From positions 1,094,103 through 1,158,102 of the forward strand of contig NC_015676.1 of NCBI RefSeq assembly GCF_000217995.1: a stretch of DNA of 64,000 nt. Direction: 5' to 3'. The notes beneath the pieces were generated by a model. That model was not told where the DNA came from. It saw only the letters and a program-made list of their open reading frames with translations, and did no database searches. A program made the position numbers and the translations under genes. Below are positions 50,793 to 60,227 of the stretch, one piece after another. Each line of letters starts with the position of its first letter. Position 1 is the stretch's first letter. The DNA comes from Methanosalsum zhilinae DSM 4017. Its GTDB lineage: Archaea; Halobacteriota; Methanosarcinia; Methanosarcinales; Methanosarcinaceae.

Positions 50793-50989
50793 TTATAGCT
50801 GATTACTTAACTTTTCTAATTTATTTTCCAGAAACTTCTCAATCCATTCTCCTGCAAAACTAAGATTTGATGAACAACTAATAAACGTCTAAACAATCCT
50901 TTTCTTAGATGGTGAGATCTTTGTTTCAGGAACTTCTTGACAGGCAGATGTTTGCTGAATACAGGGATGCGGTCCTTTAATCCCATCAT
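50793..50989 (-). pseudogene. Frameshifted small ORF coupled to the malic enzyme gene
   Basis: The ATG at 50989-50987 overlaps the TGA of malic enzyme (ATGA). The first frame runs 57 codons to a TAG at 50818-50816 and begins MMGLKDRIPVFSKHLPVKKF, strongly basic. A second frame, shifted, encodes a good-looking C terminus, SFAGEWIEKFLENKLEKL, ending at 50795-50793. The two parts look like one protein of about 65 residues broken by an indel around 50875-50900. I do not recognise the family. The rest of the gap to 50712 is featureless. Confidence 0.45.
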
Positions 50990-52209
50990 TTTTTACGTGC
51001 AACACCACTCTTAATAGCCGCATCTGCAACAGCCTTTGACACACCAGGTACAACTCTTTTGTCAAGGGGATTAGGTATTATGTAATCTTCTTTGATACCA
51101 TCATCTTCCACAATTGCTGCAAGGGCATTAGCGGCTGCAAGCTCCATCTCCAGGTTGATCTGGGTGGCTCTGGTTTCCAGTGCACCTTTGAAGATACCCG
51201 GAAATCCCAAACAATTGTTAATCTGGTTGGGACAATCAGATCTTCCGGTCGCCACTACACGCGCGCCTGCTTCAAAAGCTTTATGTGGCATGATTTCAGG
51301 TATGGGATTTGCCATTGCAAAGATAATAGCGTCATTGTTCATGGAAGCGACCATATTTTCTGTAACTATTTCGGGAACAGATACACCTATAAATACGTCA
51401 GATCCGGATACGGCTTCAGCAAGACTCCCTTTTATTTCTTCCGGATTTGAAAATTCGGCGATTTCTTTCTTTTTAGGATTCATCCCTTCTGTACGTTTTC
51501 TGCTGATAATTCCATTTCTGTCACAAACAAGCAGGTTTTCAGGCCTCACTCCTGTATGAATGAGTTTTTTAGCAATGGCCATGCCGGCAGCACCGGCACC
51601 AGATATAACTACCTTAATCTCGTTGATTTTTTTGCCGGTAAGTTTTAGTGAATTCAACAGACCTGCTATTGTAACAATCGCAGTTCCATGTTGGTCGTCA
51701 TGCATTACAGGTATTGACAATTCCTTTTTTAGCCGCTCTTCAATCTCAAAGCAGCGAGGTGCACTTATGTCTTCAAGGTTAATTCCTCCGAAAACCGGAG
51801 CAATGTTTTTGACAGTTTTAATAATTTCTTCGGTGTCCTGGGTATCAAGACATATCGGGAATGCATTGATTCCTGCAAGTTCCTTGAATATGATTGCTTT
51901 ACCTTCCATCACAGGTAAACCTGCAGCTGCACCGATATTTCCCAGTCCGAGAATGGCCGATCCGTCTGTTATGATTGCGACGGTGTTCTCTTTCAGTGTA
52001 TATCTATATACATCATCACTGCTTTTAGCGATCCGTTTGCAGGGCTCGGCAACACCGGGAGTATAGACAATGCTTAAGTCCCGGGTATTTTCCAGATGGA
52101 CTTTGCTTGCCACTTCAAGAACACCATGATGCTTTCCATATAATTGAAGAGACTCTTTGCCCAGTAAGTCATCGGTTTCCATGCATGATTTTACTGTCAA
52201 ATGTTTCAA
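50986..52209 (-). CDS. Malic enzyme (malate dehydrogenase, decarboxylating)
   Basis: A 407-residue short-form malic enzyme interconverting malate and pyruvate plus CO2 with NAD(P). YTPGVAEPCKRIA, VMHDDQHGTAIVTIAG and the Rossmann loop ISGAGAAGMAIAKKLI are visible. The TTG start at 52209 sits 6 nt after GGGGAG, a strong signal; an in-frame ATG at 52182 lacks one. It is divergent from fumC-frdAB, suggesting a shared pathway with fumarate and succinate. Confidence 0.92.
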   Translation of the reverse strand: MKHLTVKSCMETDDLLGKESLQLYGKHHGVLEVASKVHLENTRDLSIVYTPGVAEPCKRIAKSSDDVYRYTLKENTVAIITDGSAILGLGNIGAAAGLPVMEGKAIIFKELAGINAFPICLDTQDTEEIIKTVKNIAPVFGGINLEDISAPRCFEIEERLKKELSIPVMHDDQHGTAIVTIAGLLNSLKLTGKKINEIKVVISGAGAAGMAIAKKLIHTGVRPENLLVCDRNGIISRKRTEGMNPKKKEIAEFSNPEEIKGSLAEAVSGSDVFIGVSVPEIVTENMVASMNNDAIIFAMANPIPEIMPHKAFEAGARVVATGRSDCPNQINNCLGFPGIFKGALETRATQINLEMELAAANALAAIVEDDGIKEDYIIPNPLDKRVVPGVSKAVADAAIKSGVARKK

Positions 52210-52620
52210 TTTTTACTCCCCTTTGTTCTGGTTAACTCCCCAATTTACAATTGTGAAGGTTATCTATTTATAATCTCCTTATCTGCTTATAGTCCCATGA
52301 CTGGGGATTTTATCCAAACACCGAAGTAAGGTATCATTCACGCTAATATTGATGCTATAAATACACTGATTTTAAGGCAAAAAAGATGAAATCGTAGAAA
52401 TTGACGTTAAATAGTTAAGACTGTCAAATGAGTTTTCCTGACAAAAAACGAAAATTTGGGTTTCAAAGAGAAAACGGTATTTTCATTAAGGAGTGGATAC
52501 TGTCAAAACAGGGATACACTTATTGCTGAAGATATTTTCTTTTTATAAAGGAGTTTTGAAATTGCCGGTTTGAAATGACTAAAAGCCGGTGTATAAATAC
52601 CCGTTACAGGTGGTGCAATA
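52210..52620. other. Divergent promoter region between malic enzyme and fumC
   Basis: No gene is seen in these 411 nt. TATAAATA at 52592-52599 would start transcription close to the GTG of fumC (52621), giving a near-leaderless RNA; a second TATA-like element, TTTATAAAG, lies near 52540. The motif GCCGGT occurs twice, 20 nt apart, before the first element. Confidence 0.4.
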
Positions 52621-54018
52621 GTGAGGGTTGAAAAAGACACACAAGGGGAGGTTGTGGTGCCAGATGATGTTTATTATGGTCCACAAACAACCCGTGCTGT
52701 TAAAAATTTCAGGGTAAGTGGACAAAGGTTGCCTCCCGCTTTTATTAGGGCACAGGCTGCTATCAAAATGGCATCTGCAAAAGCCAACATGAAAGCCGGC
52801 AAGCTTGACTATATGCTTGGCGAGGCAATCTACAAAGCCGCTCAGGAGGTGCGGGATGGGAGACTTGATGACAATTTTGTACTAGATGCTTTCCAGTCAG
52901 GAGCTGGCACTTCCCAGAATATGAATGCCAACGAGGTTATTGCCAACAGGGCTCTTGAGATACTGGGTTACCATAAGGGTCGCTACGATGTTATCCATCC
53001 CAATGACCATGTTAATATGTCCCAGTCCTCCAATGATACAACTCATACAGCAATCCATATTGCTGCCACGGAAACAATAACAAATGAACTCCTGCCTGTG
53101 CTTAATAGTTTGCAGGATGAACTTGATACAAAGGTCAAAAAGTACATGCAGGTAGTAAAACCTGGCAGAACCCACCTGCAGGATGCAGTGCCCGTTACTG
53201 TTGGTCAGGAATTCAGTGGCTATTCAAGGATGCTGGAGTTGGGAATAATGCAATTGGAAAGTGCATTGGAGGATTTGAAGGAGCTTAATATGGGTGGTAC
53301 GGCCACAGGAACTGGTCTCAATAAACCAGAAGGATTCAGTGAAGCTGCTATTCAGGAAATGAATCACATAACAGGCGTTGATTTCAGACTAACAGAAAAC
53401 ACCTTTGAAGCTACTCAAGGAGCAGGTGCTATTTTGTTCGTATCATCGGCTTTAAAGGGTATCTCTGTGAGCCTGATTAAACTTGCAAATGATCTAAGGC
53501 TCTTATCCAGCGGTCCACGCACAGGTTTTGGTGAAATCGTGCTACCTACAGTACAGCCAGGCTCATCTATCATGCCTGGGAAGGTCAATCCAGTGATGGC
53601 TGAGATGTTGAATATGGTATGTTTCCAGGTGATAGGCAATGACACTGCCATAATGATGGCGGCACAGGGAGGACAATGTGAATTAAACGTATTTACACCC
53701 GTGCTTGCCTTTAATATTCTCAATTCGATAACAATTCTGAAAGGGGGAATTTATTCTTTCAATGAACGTTGTCTCAAAGGTTTAACTGTCAATGTGGATC
53801 ACTGTTCAAAACTGGCAGAATCCAGTCTTGCACTGGGAACTTCACTGGCACCTAAAATCGGGTATGAAAAAGCTGCGGAAATAATCTACGAGGCACACAG
53901 AACAAATAGTACCATACGTGAAGTGGTAGAAAGAAAGGAACTGGGTCTTTCAAATGATGAAATTGAGGAATTATTGAATCCACTTAATATGACGGGAGAA
54001 GGACATGATAGAACATGA
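52621..54018 (+). CDS. fumC: Class II fumarate hydratase
   Basis: A 465-residue member of the aspartase/fumarase superfamily. It has the signature GSSIMPGKVNPVMAEM, THLQDAVPVTVGQEFSGY and SSNDTTHTAIHIAATE. FumC converts malate to fumarate. Most methanogens use the two-subunit class I enzyme, so class II is notable. It starts with GTG after GGTGGTG and overlaps frdA by 14 nt. A related ammonia-lyase function is less likely, given its partner genes. Confidence 0.88.
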   Translation: MRVEKDTQGEVVVPDDVYYGPQTTRAVKNFRVSGQRLPPAFIRAQAAIKMASAKANMKAGKLDYMLGEAIYKAAQEVRDGRLDDNFVLDAFQSGAGTSQNMNANEVIANRALEILGYHKGRYDVIHPNDHVNMSQSSNDTTHTAIHIAATETITNELLPVLNSLQDELDTKVKKYMQVVKPGRTHLQDAVPVTVGQEFSGYSRMLELGIMQLESALEDLKELNMGGTATGTGLNKPEGFSEAAIQEMNHITGVDFRLTENTFEATQGAGAILFVSSALKGISVSLIKLANDLRLLSSGPRTGFGEIVLPTVQPGSSIMPGKVNPVMAEMLNMVCFQVIGNDTAIMMAAQGGQCELNVFTPVLAFNILNSITILKGGIYSFNERCLKGLTVNVDHCSKLAESSLALGTSLAPKIGYEKAAEIIYEAHRTNSTIREVVERKELGLSNDEIEELLNPLNMTGEGHDRT

Positions 54019-55681
54019 TATTATAGTGATTGGAGGAGGTTTATCTGGCCTCAGGGCAGCTCTTGAGTGCAAAAAACATGGTGCTGACGTGGCAGTAATC
54101 TCTAAGGTTCCACCCATTCGTAGCCATTCCGTAGCTGCACAGGGAGGGATAAATGCATCCATAGGTCATGATGATAGCTGGTATAGTCATGCCTATGATA
54201 CAGTAAAAGGGAGTGATTACCTTGCAGATCAGGACACTGTCGAAATCCTGTGCAAGGAAGCCCCGGAGAGGGTTTATGAAATGGAAAATTGGGGGACATT
54301 GTTCTCTCGTACTGATGACGGGAAAATAGCCCAGCGACCATTCGGAGGTGCTGGTTTTCCCAGAACATGTTATGCCGGGGACAGGACGGGGCACAACTTG
54401 TTGCATACCCTGTACGAACAGGTATTAAGGACCAGGGTCAGGATTTACAATGAGTGGATGGTGACCCGTCTTGCCACAGATGATAATAGGTGTACTGGCT
54501 TTGTGGCACTCAATCTGCTTGATTCTGAACTGGAAGCTTTCAGGGCCAAGGCAGTTATACTCGCAACCGGTGGTTACGGACGTATATATCAGCGTTCTAC
54601 AAATTCTGTTATCAATACGGGTTTTGGAATAAGTCTGGCCTATCGCGCCGGAGTTCCTATTCAGGACATGGAATTTGTACAATTCCATCCGACTACCTTG
54701 TGGGGAACTAATATCTTGATTACTGAAGGTGTAAGAGGAGAAGGAGGCTACCTCTACAACAAGGAACATGAGAGATTCATGGATAAATATGCACCTCAAT
54801 CCATGGAACTGGCCCCCCGAGATGTCGTTGCACGTTCTATCCAGACCGAGATAGATGAAGGACGGGGATTTGCTGGAGGATATGTGCAGCTTGATATAAC
54901 TCATTTGGGGAAGGAATTGATCAATGAGCGGCTGAGCGGAATCCGTCAGATATGTATTGATTTTGCTGGACTTGATCCCATCAAGGAACCTATACCCGTA
55001 CAGCCAGGACATCATTATTCCATGGGTGGCATCTCTTCCAACAAAGATGGATTGACTCCCATGGAAGGATTGTATGCAATTGGGGAATGCGCTTGTATCA
55101 GTGTGCATGGAGCAAACCGTCTAGGAGGCAATTCATTGCTTGATACAATTGTATTTGGAAAAAGAGCAGGGAAACATGCGGCTAATGCTGTGAAAAACAT
55201 TGCTATGCCTTCTGAAGATAGTCTCAATGAGGATCTTGTGGAAGAAAAATCCAACATTGATTCTATGATGGGTGACGGTGGAGAAAGTTTTGCCGATATA
55301 AAGGATGAATTGAGACAGACCATGCAGAAATATGTGGGTGTTTATCGTAACCGTGGAGATCTTGAAAACGGGCTTGCAAATGTGAAGTCCCTGGAAAACC
55401 GGGGTGATGATATCCGCGTGAAAAACAGGATCAAGACATTCAATATGGAATTGATGAATGTACTGGAAGTAAAAGGAATGCTGGATATTGCCCGGGTTAT
55501 AACTGAAGGTGCACTGGTGCGAGAGGAAAGTCGGGGTGCACATTACAGGACTGATTTCCTGGAAAGGGATGACAAAAATTGGCTCAAACACACCCTTGCT
55601 TATCTGAAGGATGGTGAGCCCAAATTGGAATACAAAGATGTGACTATTACCCAGTTTCAACCAAAGAGGAGGCAATACTGA
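54005..55681 (+). CDS. Fumarate reductase/succinate dehydrogenase flavoprotein subunit
   Basis: The 558-residue FAD subunit has DIIVIGGGLSGLRAALE at the N terminus and SHSVAAQGGINASIG, whose His is the covalent FAD site in FrdA/SdhA. FVQFHPTTLWG, LAPRDVVARSIQTEI, GHHYSMGGI and GANRLGGNSLLDTIVFGKRAG complete the active site. It reduces fumarate or oxidises succinate. The stop overlaps frdB (TGATG). Close relatives include thiol:fumarate reductase TfrA. Confidence 0.92.
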   Translation: MIEHDIIVIGGGLSGLRAALECKKHGADVAVISKVPPIRSHSVAAQGGINASIGHDDSWYSHAYDTVKGSDYLADQDTVEILCKEAPERVYEMENWGTLFSRTDDGKIAQRPFGGAGFPRTCYAGDRTGHNLLHTLYEQVLRTRVRIYNEWMVTRLATDDNRCTGFVALNLLDSELEAFRAKAVILATGGYGRIYQRSTNSVINTGFGISLAYRAGVPIQDMEFVQFHPTTLWGTNILITEGVRGEGGYLYNKEHERFMDKYAPQSMELAPRDVVARSIQTEIDEGRGFAGGYVQLDITHLGKELINERLSGIRQICIDFAGLDPIKEPIPVQPGHHYSMGGISSNKDGLTPMEGLYAIGECACISVHGANRLGGNSLLDTIVFGKRAGKHAANAVKNIAMPSEDSLNEDLVEEKSNIDSMMGDGGESFADIKDELRQTMQKYVGVYRNRGDLENGLANVKSLENRGDDIRVKNRIKTFNMELMNVLEVKGMLDIARVITEGALVREESRGAHYRTDFLERDDKNWLKHTLAYLKDGEPKLEYKDVTITQFQPKRRQY

Positions 55682-56454
55682 TGGTTGACCTGAAAATTAA
55701 GCGTCAGGATGAAAGTGGGGAATGGTACGATACTTTTGAGATTAAGGAAACATCGGGAATGACGGTACTTGAGTCCCTCTTTTATGTGCAGGAACACATA
55801 GATGGCAGTCTTTGTTTCAGGTATGCCTGCCGGGGTGCTGTATGTGGCAGCTGTGCCATGCTTATCAACAAGGTTCCCCGGCTTGCCTGCAGGACGCAGG
55901 TGGATCTTGCTAAAAAAGAAAATACCAGAGAAGGTTCAGGAGACATTTTTGTAGCAGGCCAGAAATCAGAATCCGAAGAAAAAAATGAAGAAATCCTAAT
56001 TGAGCCTTTACCCAATCTGGAGGTAATTCGTGATCTTATTGTGGATATGGACACCTTCTACAATCTGGTTGATTCTATCAAGCCGTGGATAAGTTCACCT
56101 GAAAAGCATCCTGAAGGTGGTAACCTGATGGATTCTGATTTGCGGGAAAAGATTGAGAAGTATACCAACTGTATCCTGTGTGCCTGCTGTCACGGTGCGT
56201 GCCCGGTTGCTGCCAGGGATGAAACATACCTCAGCCCGGCAACTCTTGCAAAGGCCTGGCGTATTCATCTAGATCCACGTGAGGATAATCCCAGCCGACA
56301 GGAAAGACTGGATTTTGTTGATTCAGAGTCCGGTGTTTGGGGCTGTGACCTTGTCTATAAATGTGTGGCAGTCTGTCCGAAAAAAGTTCCTCCTACACCG
56401 GGCATTAAAGCACTCAGAGAGGAAATCGAAAAGAACAAAGGAAAATTAAAGTGA
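55681..56454 (+). CDS. Fumarate reductase/succinate dehydrogenase iron-sulfur subunit
   Basis: The 257-residue protein has the plant-type [2Fe-2S] site CRGAVCGSCAMLINKVPRLAC (read as CRGAVCGSC plus RLAC) and the other two clusters in CILCACCHGACPV and CDLVYKCVAVCPKKVPP. It ends there, unlike TfrB of thiol:fumarate reductases, which carry an added HdrB-like CCG domain. No membrane-anchor genes follow, so the electron donor is unclear. An intrinsic terminator overlaps the stop codon. Confidence 0.9.
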   Translation: MVDLKIKRQDESGEWYDTFEIKETSGMTVLESLFYVQEHIDGSLCFRYACRGAVCGSCAMLINKVPRLACRTQVDLAKKENTREGSGDIFVAGQKSESEEKNEEILIEPLPNLEVIRDLIVDMDTFYNLVDSIKPWISSPEKHPEGGNLMDSDLREKIEKYTNCILCACCHGACPVAARDETYLSPATLAKAWRIHLDPREDNPSRQERLDFVDSESGVWGCDLVYKCVAVCPKKVPPTPGIKALREEIEKNKGKLK

Positions 56455-56479
56455 AGGGATAATTCAATCCCTTCTTTTT
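56453..56479 (+). terminator. Intrinsic-type terminator of fumC-frdAB
   Basis: GAAGGGAT (56453-56460) and ATCCCTTC (56467-56474) form a perfect 8-bp stem with a 6-nt loop, followed by T5. It begins inside the frdB stop codon. Confidence 0.7.
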
Positions 56480-56590
56480 GCTATCCATAACATAAACATC
56501 AGACCAATTACTGCAACAATTACTTCAAAGCCGGTTGTTCGACAGACTCTTCTTTTTCGGTCACAGAATCGAGAAATTTCCGATGAACCC
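56464..56590 (-). pseudogene. Remnant of a PGF-CTERM surface protein tail
   Basis: On the minus strand a hydrophobic segment GFEVIVAVIGLMFMLWIA and the basic end KRRD, then TGA, look exactly like the archaeosortase-recognised PGF-CTERM signal (PGF, hydrophobic helix, basic cluster). The preceding residues VTEKEESVEQP, typical of the linker, are in a different frame. One missing G at CCGGC would join them as EQPGFEV. No longer open frame precedes it, so it is a decayed gene end. Confidence 0.6.
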
Positions 56591-56734
56591 CTCCTAGCCA
56601 GACTAAGTAAAGATGATTTAGATTAACCCTCTTTTTAAAGTATCGGATAAATCCAAGTTGTTTACTCTTCCCACTTTAGAACTTCCCAATGATAAATGAA
56701 AAATCATTCTGACTATTTACTATAATCATTTTAG

Positions 56735-57085
56735 TTACTTATCATTTTTAGAATTTAATTTTTCTTTCTCTATGTATTCTTCAGCTACACGTGACCCGAA
56801 GTAGAATACAATAATAAGCCCTACCACATAAGTGAAATGCCCTATGATGGTTTTAGTTAACTCTGTATCTGTAATAACATCATCCATTAATGTAAGTATA
56901 GATAAAATTGTTAAATAAACAACAATAAAAGATGCAGTTATGGCTTTTCTCATTTCTCCTTTATCGATTCTCTTGCTTTCAGATAAAGTATTAGCTATCA
57001 TTAATGTACCCAGGAAGGTTATTAGTCCCACAGAAGCAACGACCATTCCAAGATAGTCCGGCCAGATCACCCCTGAAAAGAGCAA
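56735..57085 (-). CDS. Membrane protein of unknown function, start unclear
   Basis: At least 116 residues with four hydrophobic segments, ending in a charged tail (EEYIEKEKLNSKNDK). No family recognised. The TTG at 57085 has no ribosome binding site. The frame is open upstream to 57238 and reads like protein (GELLSQILRPRGWAIFIAAL) but contains no ATG or GTG, so the 5' end may be lost or the start unusual. The sequence from 57239 to 57454 shows nothing further. Confidence 0.5.
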   Translation of the reverse strand: MLFSGVIWPDYLGMVVASVGLITFLGTLMIANTLSESKRIDKGEMRKAITASFIVVYLTILSILTLMDDVITDTELTKTIIGHFTYVVGLIIVFYFGSRVAEEYIEKEKLNSKNDK

Positions 57086-57454
57086 AATTACATTTAATGC
57101 CGCAATAAAAATAGCCCAGCCTCTTGGCCTGAGAATCTGTGATAGGAGCTCGCCCGATGTAATAATCCCAACCTTCCAGTTAAAGTAATCTACATTTAAT
57201 GCATACTTATTTTGTAGGTAATGAAACTCAAGACTTAACTAATTTGAAGCTTTAAAAAGAAATATAACTTTGGAATTTTATTTACTGATTACTATTACTG
57301 ATCTAATATGTATCTACATTTTTTAGAACATTTAAGACTATTTTAACTCATGATCCTCAATTATACATTGAGAGGACAAACTCTAAAAAATAGAATTTTC
57401 ATTGCCTACTACCTAAATGGAGTAGACAAAACTATGAAAAATTTAATTTTTGCG

Positions 57455-58162
57455 TTATTTATTCAGTAGATAATCACGGAAGTCCACTGCATCCTCAGCC
57501 TGGGGATTGATCTCAATCGCTTTATTGAAGTAATTCAATGCACTTTCCTCATCGTTTAAATGATAATATGAGGAACCAATATAGTAATAATTTTCATATG
57601 TATTTGAATTAAAATCATCATGTTTATTTGAGTTTAAATCAATCGCTTTTTCCAGAGACCTGATAGCGTCTTCATAATTTCCAATTTCATGTAACGAGTA
57701 GCCAAGATAGCTCCAGATAGATGGATCATCTGGATCTTCTATTAATACATTTTCAAATAAATTGATAGCATCTTCATAACTTCCTGTACCGAATAAAGCA
57801 GTCCCATATACAGAATATGCGTGATATTTTCTGGTTTCAAGATCTTCATAGCCAAGTTCAAGTCCTTTTTCATAATTCAATGCAGCTTCTGAGTACATAC
57901 CCAAAGCATAGTAAGCCGATCCTCTATAAGCCCAAACCTCTGGATGCTCTGTTGAATCAATAGAAATCGCTTCATTATACTTATTTATAGCATCCTGATA
58001 TTGGCCATTTTGCAGATACATGTTTCCCTGTTCAAAATAATACCAGAATTCATTATCCTGATCTCCTTCATTCAATGGTTCAGAATTATCGGATCCGATA
58101 CATCCACCCAAAAAAACAATTAATAAAATAAGAAATGTATACACAAATATTTTAGATCTCAT
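57455..58162 (-). CDS. TPR-repeat lipoprotein
   Basis: The N terminus MRSKIFVYTFLILLIVFLGGC is a signal peptide (read here up to LLIVFLGGC) with a lipobox at Cys 21, so the protein is probably anchored outside the membrane. About five to six tetratricopeptide repeats follow, with AINKYNEAI, EVWAYRGSAYYALGMY and SLEKAIDL among them. TPR proteins mediate protein contacts. The in-frame ATG at 58180 lacks a binding site; 58162 lies 10 nt after GGAGAT. Confidence 0.8.
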   Translation of the reverse strand: MRSKIFVYTFLILLIVFLGGCIGSDNSEPLNEGDQDNEFWYYFEQGNMYLQNGQYQDAINKYNEAISIDSTEHPEVWAYRGSAYYALGMYSEAALNYEKGLELGYEDLETRKYHAYSVYGTALFGTGSYEDAINLFENVLIEDPDDPSIWSYLGYSLHEIGNYEDAIRSLEKAIDLNSNKHDDFNSNTYENYYYIGSSYYHLNDEESALNYFNKAIEINPQAEDAVDFRDYLLNK

Positions 58163-58340
58163 CCTTTCAACAATCTCCATTTTTTAAATTTAAAAATATA
58201 AAACTATTTTATATATATACGTATCGTTTAGTTCTAGGAGTCTTTCATTTAGCAAAGACCAACCTGGCAACCATAAGTAAAACAGTTAAATAACAAATAG
58301 CAATGGTAAGCTCAATTAAATGTCAGATAAAATGAAAATA

Positions 58341-58358
58341 GAAAGGATATATCCTTTC
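58341..58358. repeat. Perfect 18-bp palindrome
   Basis: GAAAGGATATATCCTTTC is its own reverse complement, in the 275-nt gap between the TPR lipoprotein and the DUF4870-like gene. It could be an operator or a weak terminator stem. Confidence 0.6.
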
Positions 58359-58437
58359 CCTGAAAGTAGAACACTTCAAACGTGATCAGCAATAAATCAT
58401 ATATCCCGTCACATTAGCCAGAGATATTTTTGAAGGT

Positions 58438-58764
58438 TCATACATTAAGTTTATCTGCAAATTCTGATATTACAGGCAATCGGATCAAGTTGCCGGTGTA
58501 AGCCATATACATGAGATAAATCCACAATACTAAGCTAACGAGTCCTATTAAAGTAGATATTAATCCACCTATAACTGGAATCATTGAAAGTATTATATTC
58601 AATATGAAAAGGCCGCCAAATAAAACGGTGGATTGTGCTGCATTGAATCTTACAGATTCATTTTCCTTCTCTATCAAAAGAAAAATTATGCCGGTTATAA
58701 ACCCTAAAAGATATGTCAGAACGCCAGCTATATTTTCACTAAGTCCAGTACTTGTTTCACTCAT
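58438..58764 (-). CDS. DUF4870-family membrane protein
   Basis: A 108-residue Tic20-like small membrane protein. LSENIAGVLTYLLGFITGIIF is followed by SVRFNAAQSTVLFG and a hydrophobic C-terminal half, as in DUF4870. The function is unknown. ATG 58764 (MSETSTG) is preferred over the TTG at 58785. Confidence 0.75.
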   Translation of the reverse strand: MSETSTGLSENIAGVLTYLLGFITGIIFLLIEKENESVRFNAAQSTVLFGGLFILNIILSMIPVIGGLISTLIGLVSLVLWIYLMYMAYTGNLIRLPVISEFADKLNV

Positions 58765-58785
58765 TTTAACCCATCCTTTTTTCAA

Positions 58786-59185
58786 TGTATTGTGATTTCA
58801 ATCTAAGATATTTAATATACACAAAATTTTACATTTGTGTTTTCACTAATTTTCGCTAATATTGCAAAATCTTTTTTTAAAGTAGTCTTTTGTATACTCC
58901 AGAATGCTAAAATTTTTCACATAAACATTCTGTGAAGAATCTTAGTTTCTAATCTAAGATCTGTATTTATTTCTATATATATGTGTCTGCCAGAATAATT
59001 AAATCCTCATATTCCTACTTCTGTAAGACTCTTTTTTGTATTCTCAAGCAGGATCTGTATTTCTGCTATAAAATATGGGGAACGTATTTTTACCTGCAGA
59101 ATAGTGATGCAAAAAATTAAATTTTGTTCATCTTTATTGTGATCAAGGAATATACTTATTTCACGTCAAGAACATAATTGTAACT
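58786..59185. other. Gene-free A+T-rich gap
   Basis: No supportable gene. On the minus strand a 52-codon open stretch without a start (about 59010-59165) ends with SLTEVGI and could be a gene remnant, but nothing confirms this. Confidence 0.3.
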
Positions 59186-60007
59186 ATGGATATTAACATC
59201 AGAACTATACTGGCAGGTATAGGTGGACTTACAGGTATTGGAGCTGTAATATCATTTCTGCAAACTGATTTATTTAGTTCACCACTTACAACAACCATTG
59301 CGTTGATAGCTGTTGGTACTCTTATTCTTGCAATTACATATCGTACAGCAGACAGAGCAATCAAAAATGTAGGAGTGGTTTTATGTTCATTTTCAGTAAT
59401 TGCTTCTCTATTGTATGGTGTTACCTCCCTGACTACTGGCGCTCTTATGATCACTCTTACACTGGCCATATTATCAGCTGGATTTCTCTTTGCAGCATAT
59501 ATCTCGCAGACAGATCGAAATATACTAACTCAACGTAATCTAACAGTGCTTTCAATAATATTCATGAGTTTATTCGTATTGACAGCCACTGTGGATGCTT
59601 TGATGGGGGAGCCGGTATATGAACTTGAACTTAAAGACACTATAACAGAAGTAGAACCTACAAATATTCGAAGCACATATATTGTAGGGACTGTTACAAT
59701 TACTAACCCTTCTTATCTTCCCCTGCATGCTGAAAGACAATCTTATCAGGCATGTTTAACAGGATTGGATCTGGGTGATATAGAAGATGCAGAACAAATT
59801 AAAGAAGCTCTGCGAGATATTACATTACGCTCTGAGCCGGTTCCAGATCCGATTTTCACTTCAGCAGAAGCTGATCTAATTTTTGTTCCAGGTTTTGCGG
59901 TTCGTTTAGAAGAAGCTGGCATATCTATTACAGATATTCCCATAGTAGGAAGTACTCAGTGTCCGCAAGCAACACAAGAGCCACAACTTACTATTATCAT
60001 CCCCTGA
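59186..60007 (+). CDS. Membrane protein with four N-terminal helices, unknown function
   Basis: The 273-residue protein has four hydrophobic segments in its first 140 residues and then a soluble domain, probably outside the cell (VGTVTITNPSYLPLHAERQ, LRSEPVPDPIFTSAEADLIF), ending in a Pro/Ile tail. No family recognised. A fragment of a related gene lies at 22683-22818. It stands alone on the plus strand. Confidence 0.65.
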   Translation: MDINIRTILAGIGGLTGIGAVISFLQTDLFSSPLTTTIALIAVGTLILAITYRTADRAIKNVGVVLCSFSVIASLLYGVTSLTTGALMITLTLAILSAGFLFAAYISQTDRNILTQRNLTVLSIIFMSLFVLTATVDALMGEPVYELELKDTITEVEPTNIRSTYIVGTVTITNPSYLPLHAERQSYQACLTGLDLGDIEDAEQIKEALRDITLRSEPVPDPIFTSAEADLIFVPGFAVRLEEAGISITDIPIVGSTQCPQATQEPQLTIIIP

Positions 60008-60227
60008 TTTAATAATGAATATCCATTATTTTTTACTGAAACACCAATAAAGTTTCGTACCAGATAAGTTTCAGCCACAATACTATAATAATTTCAATAG
60101 CTGGTATAAAAACACAAATGAAGATAATTGTAGAAAATGATATTAAGTAGTTACAGTGATAATTGATGAATAATCAGATTTTTTTAACCTTTAAAGCAGG
60201 ACTAATCTCAAAAGAGGAATATGGATA

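Noticed and set aside
54005-56454. Thiol:fumarate reductase (TfrAB)
   Set aside because: The flavoprotein would fit, but the iron-sulfur subunit lacks the HdrB-like CCG domain needed for CoM-SH/CoB-SH oxidation, so I keep the generic fumarate reductase name.
59010-59165. Minus-strand open stretch of about 52 codons ending in SLTEVGI
   Set aside because: It has no start codon and no recognised homologue in the window; an A+T-rich gap can produce this by chance.
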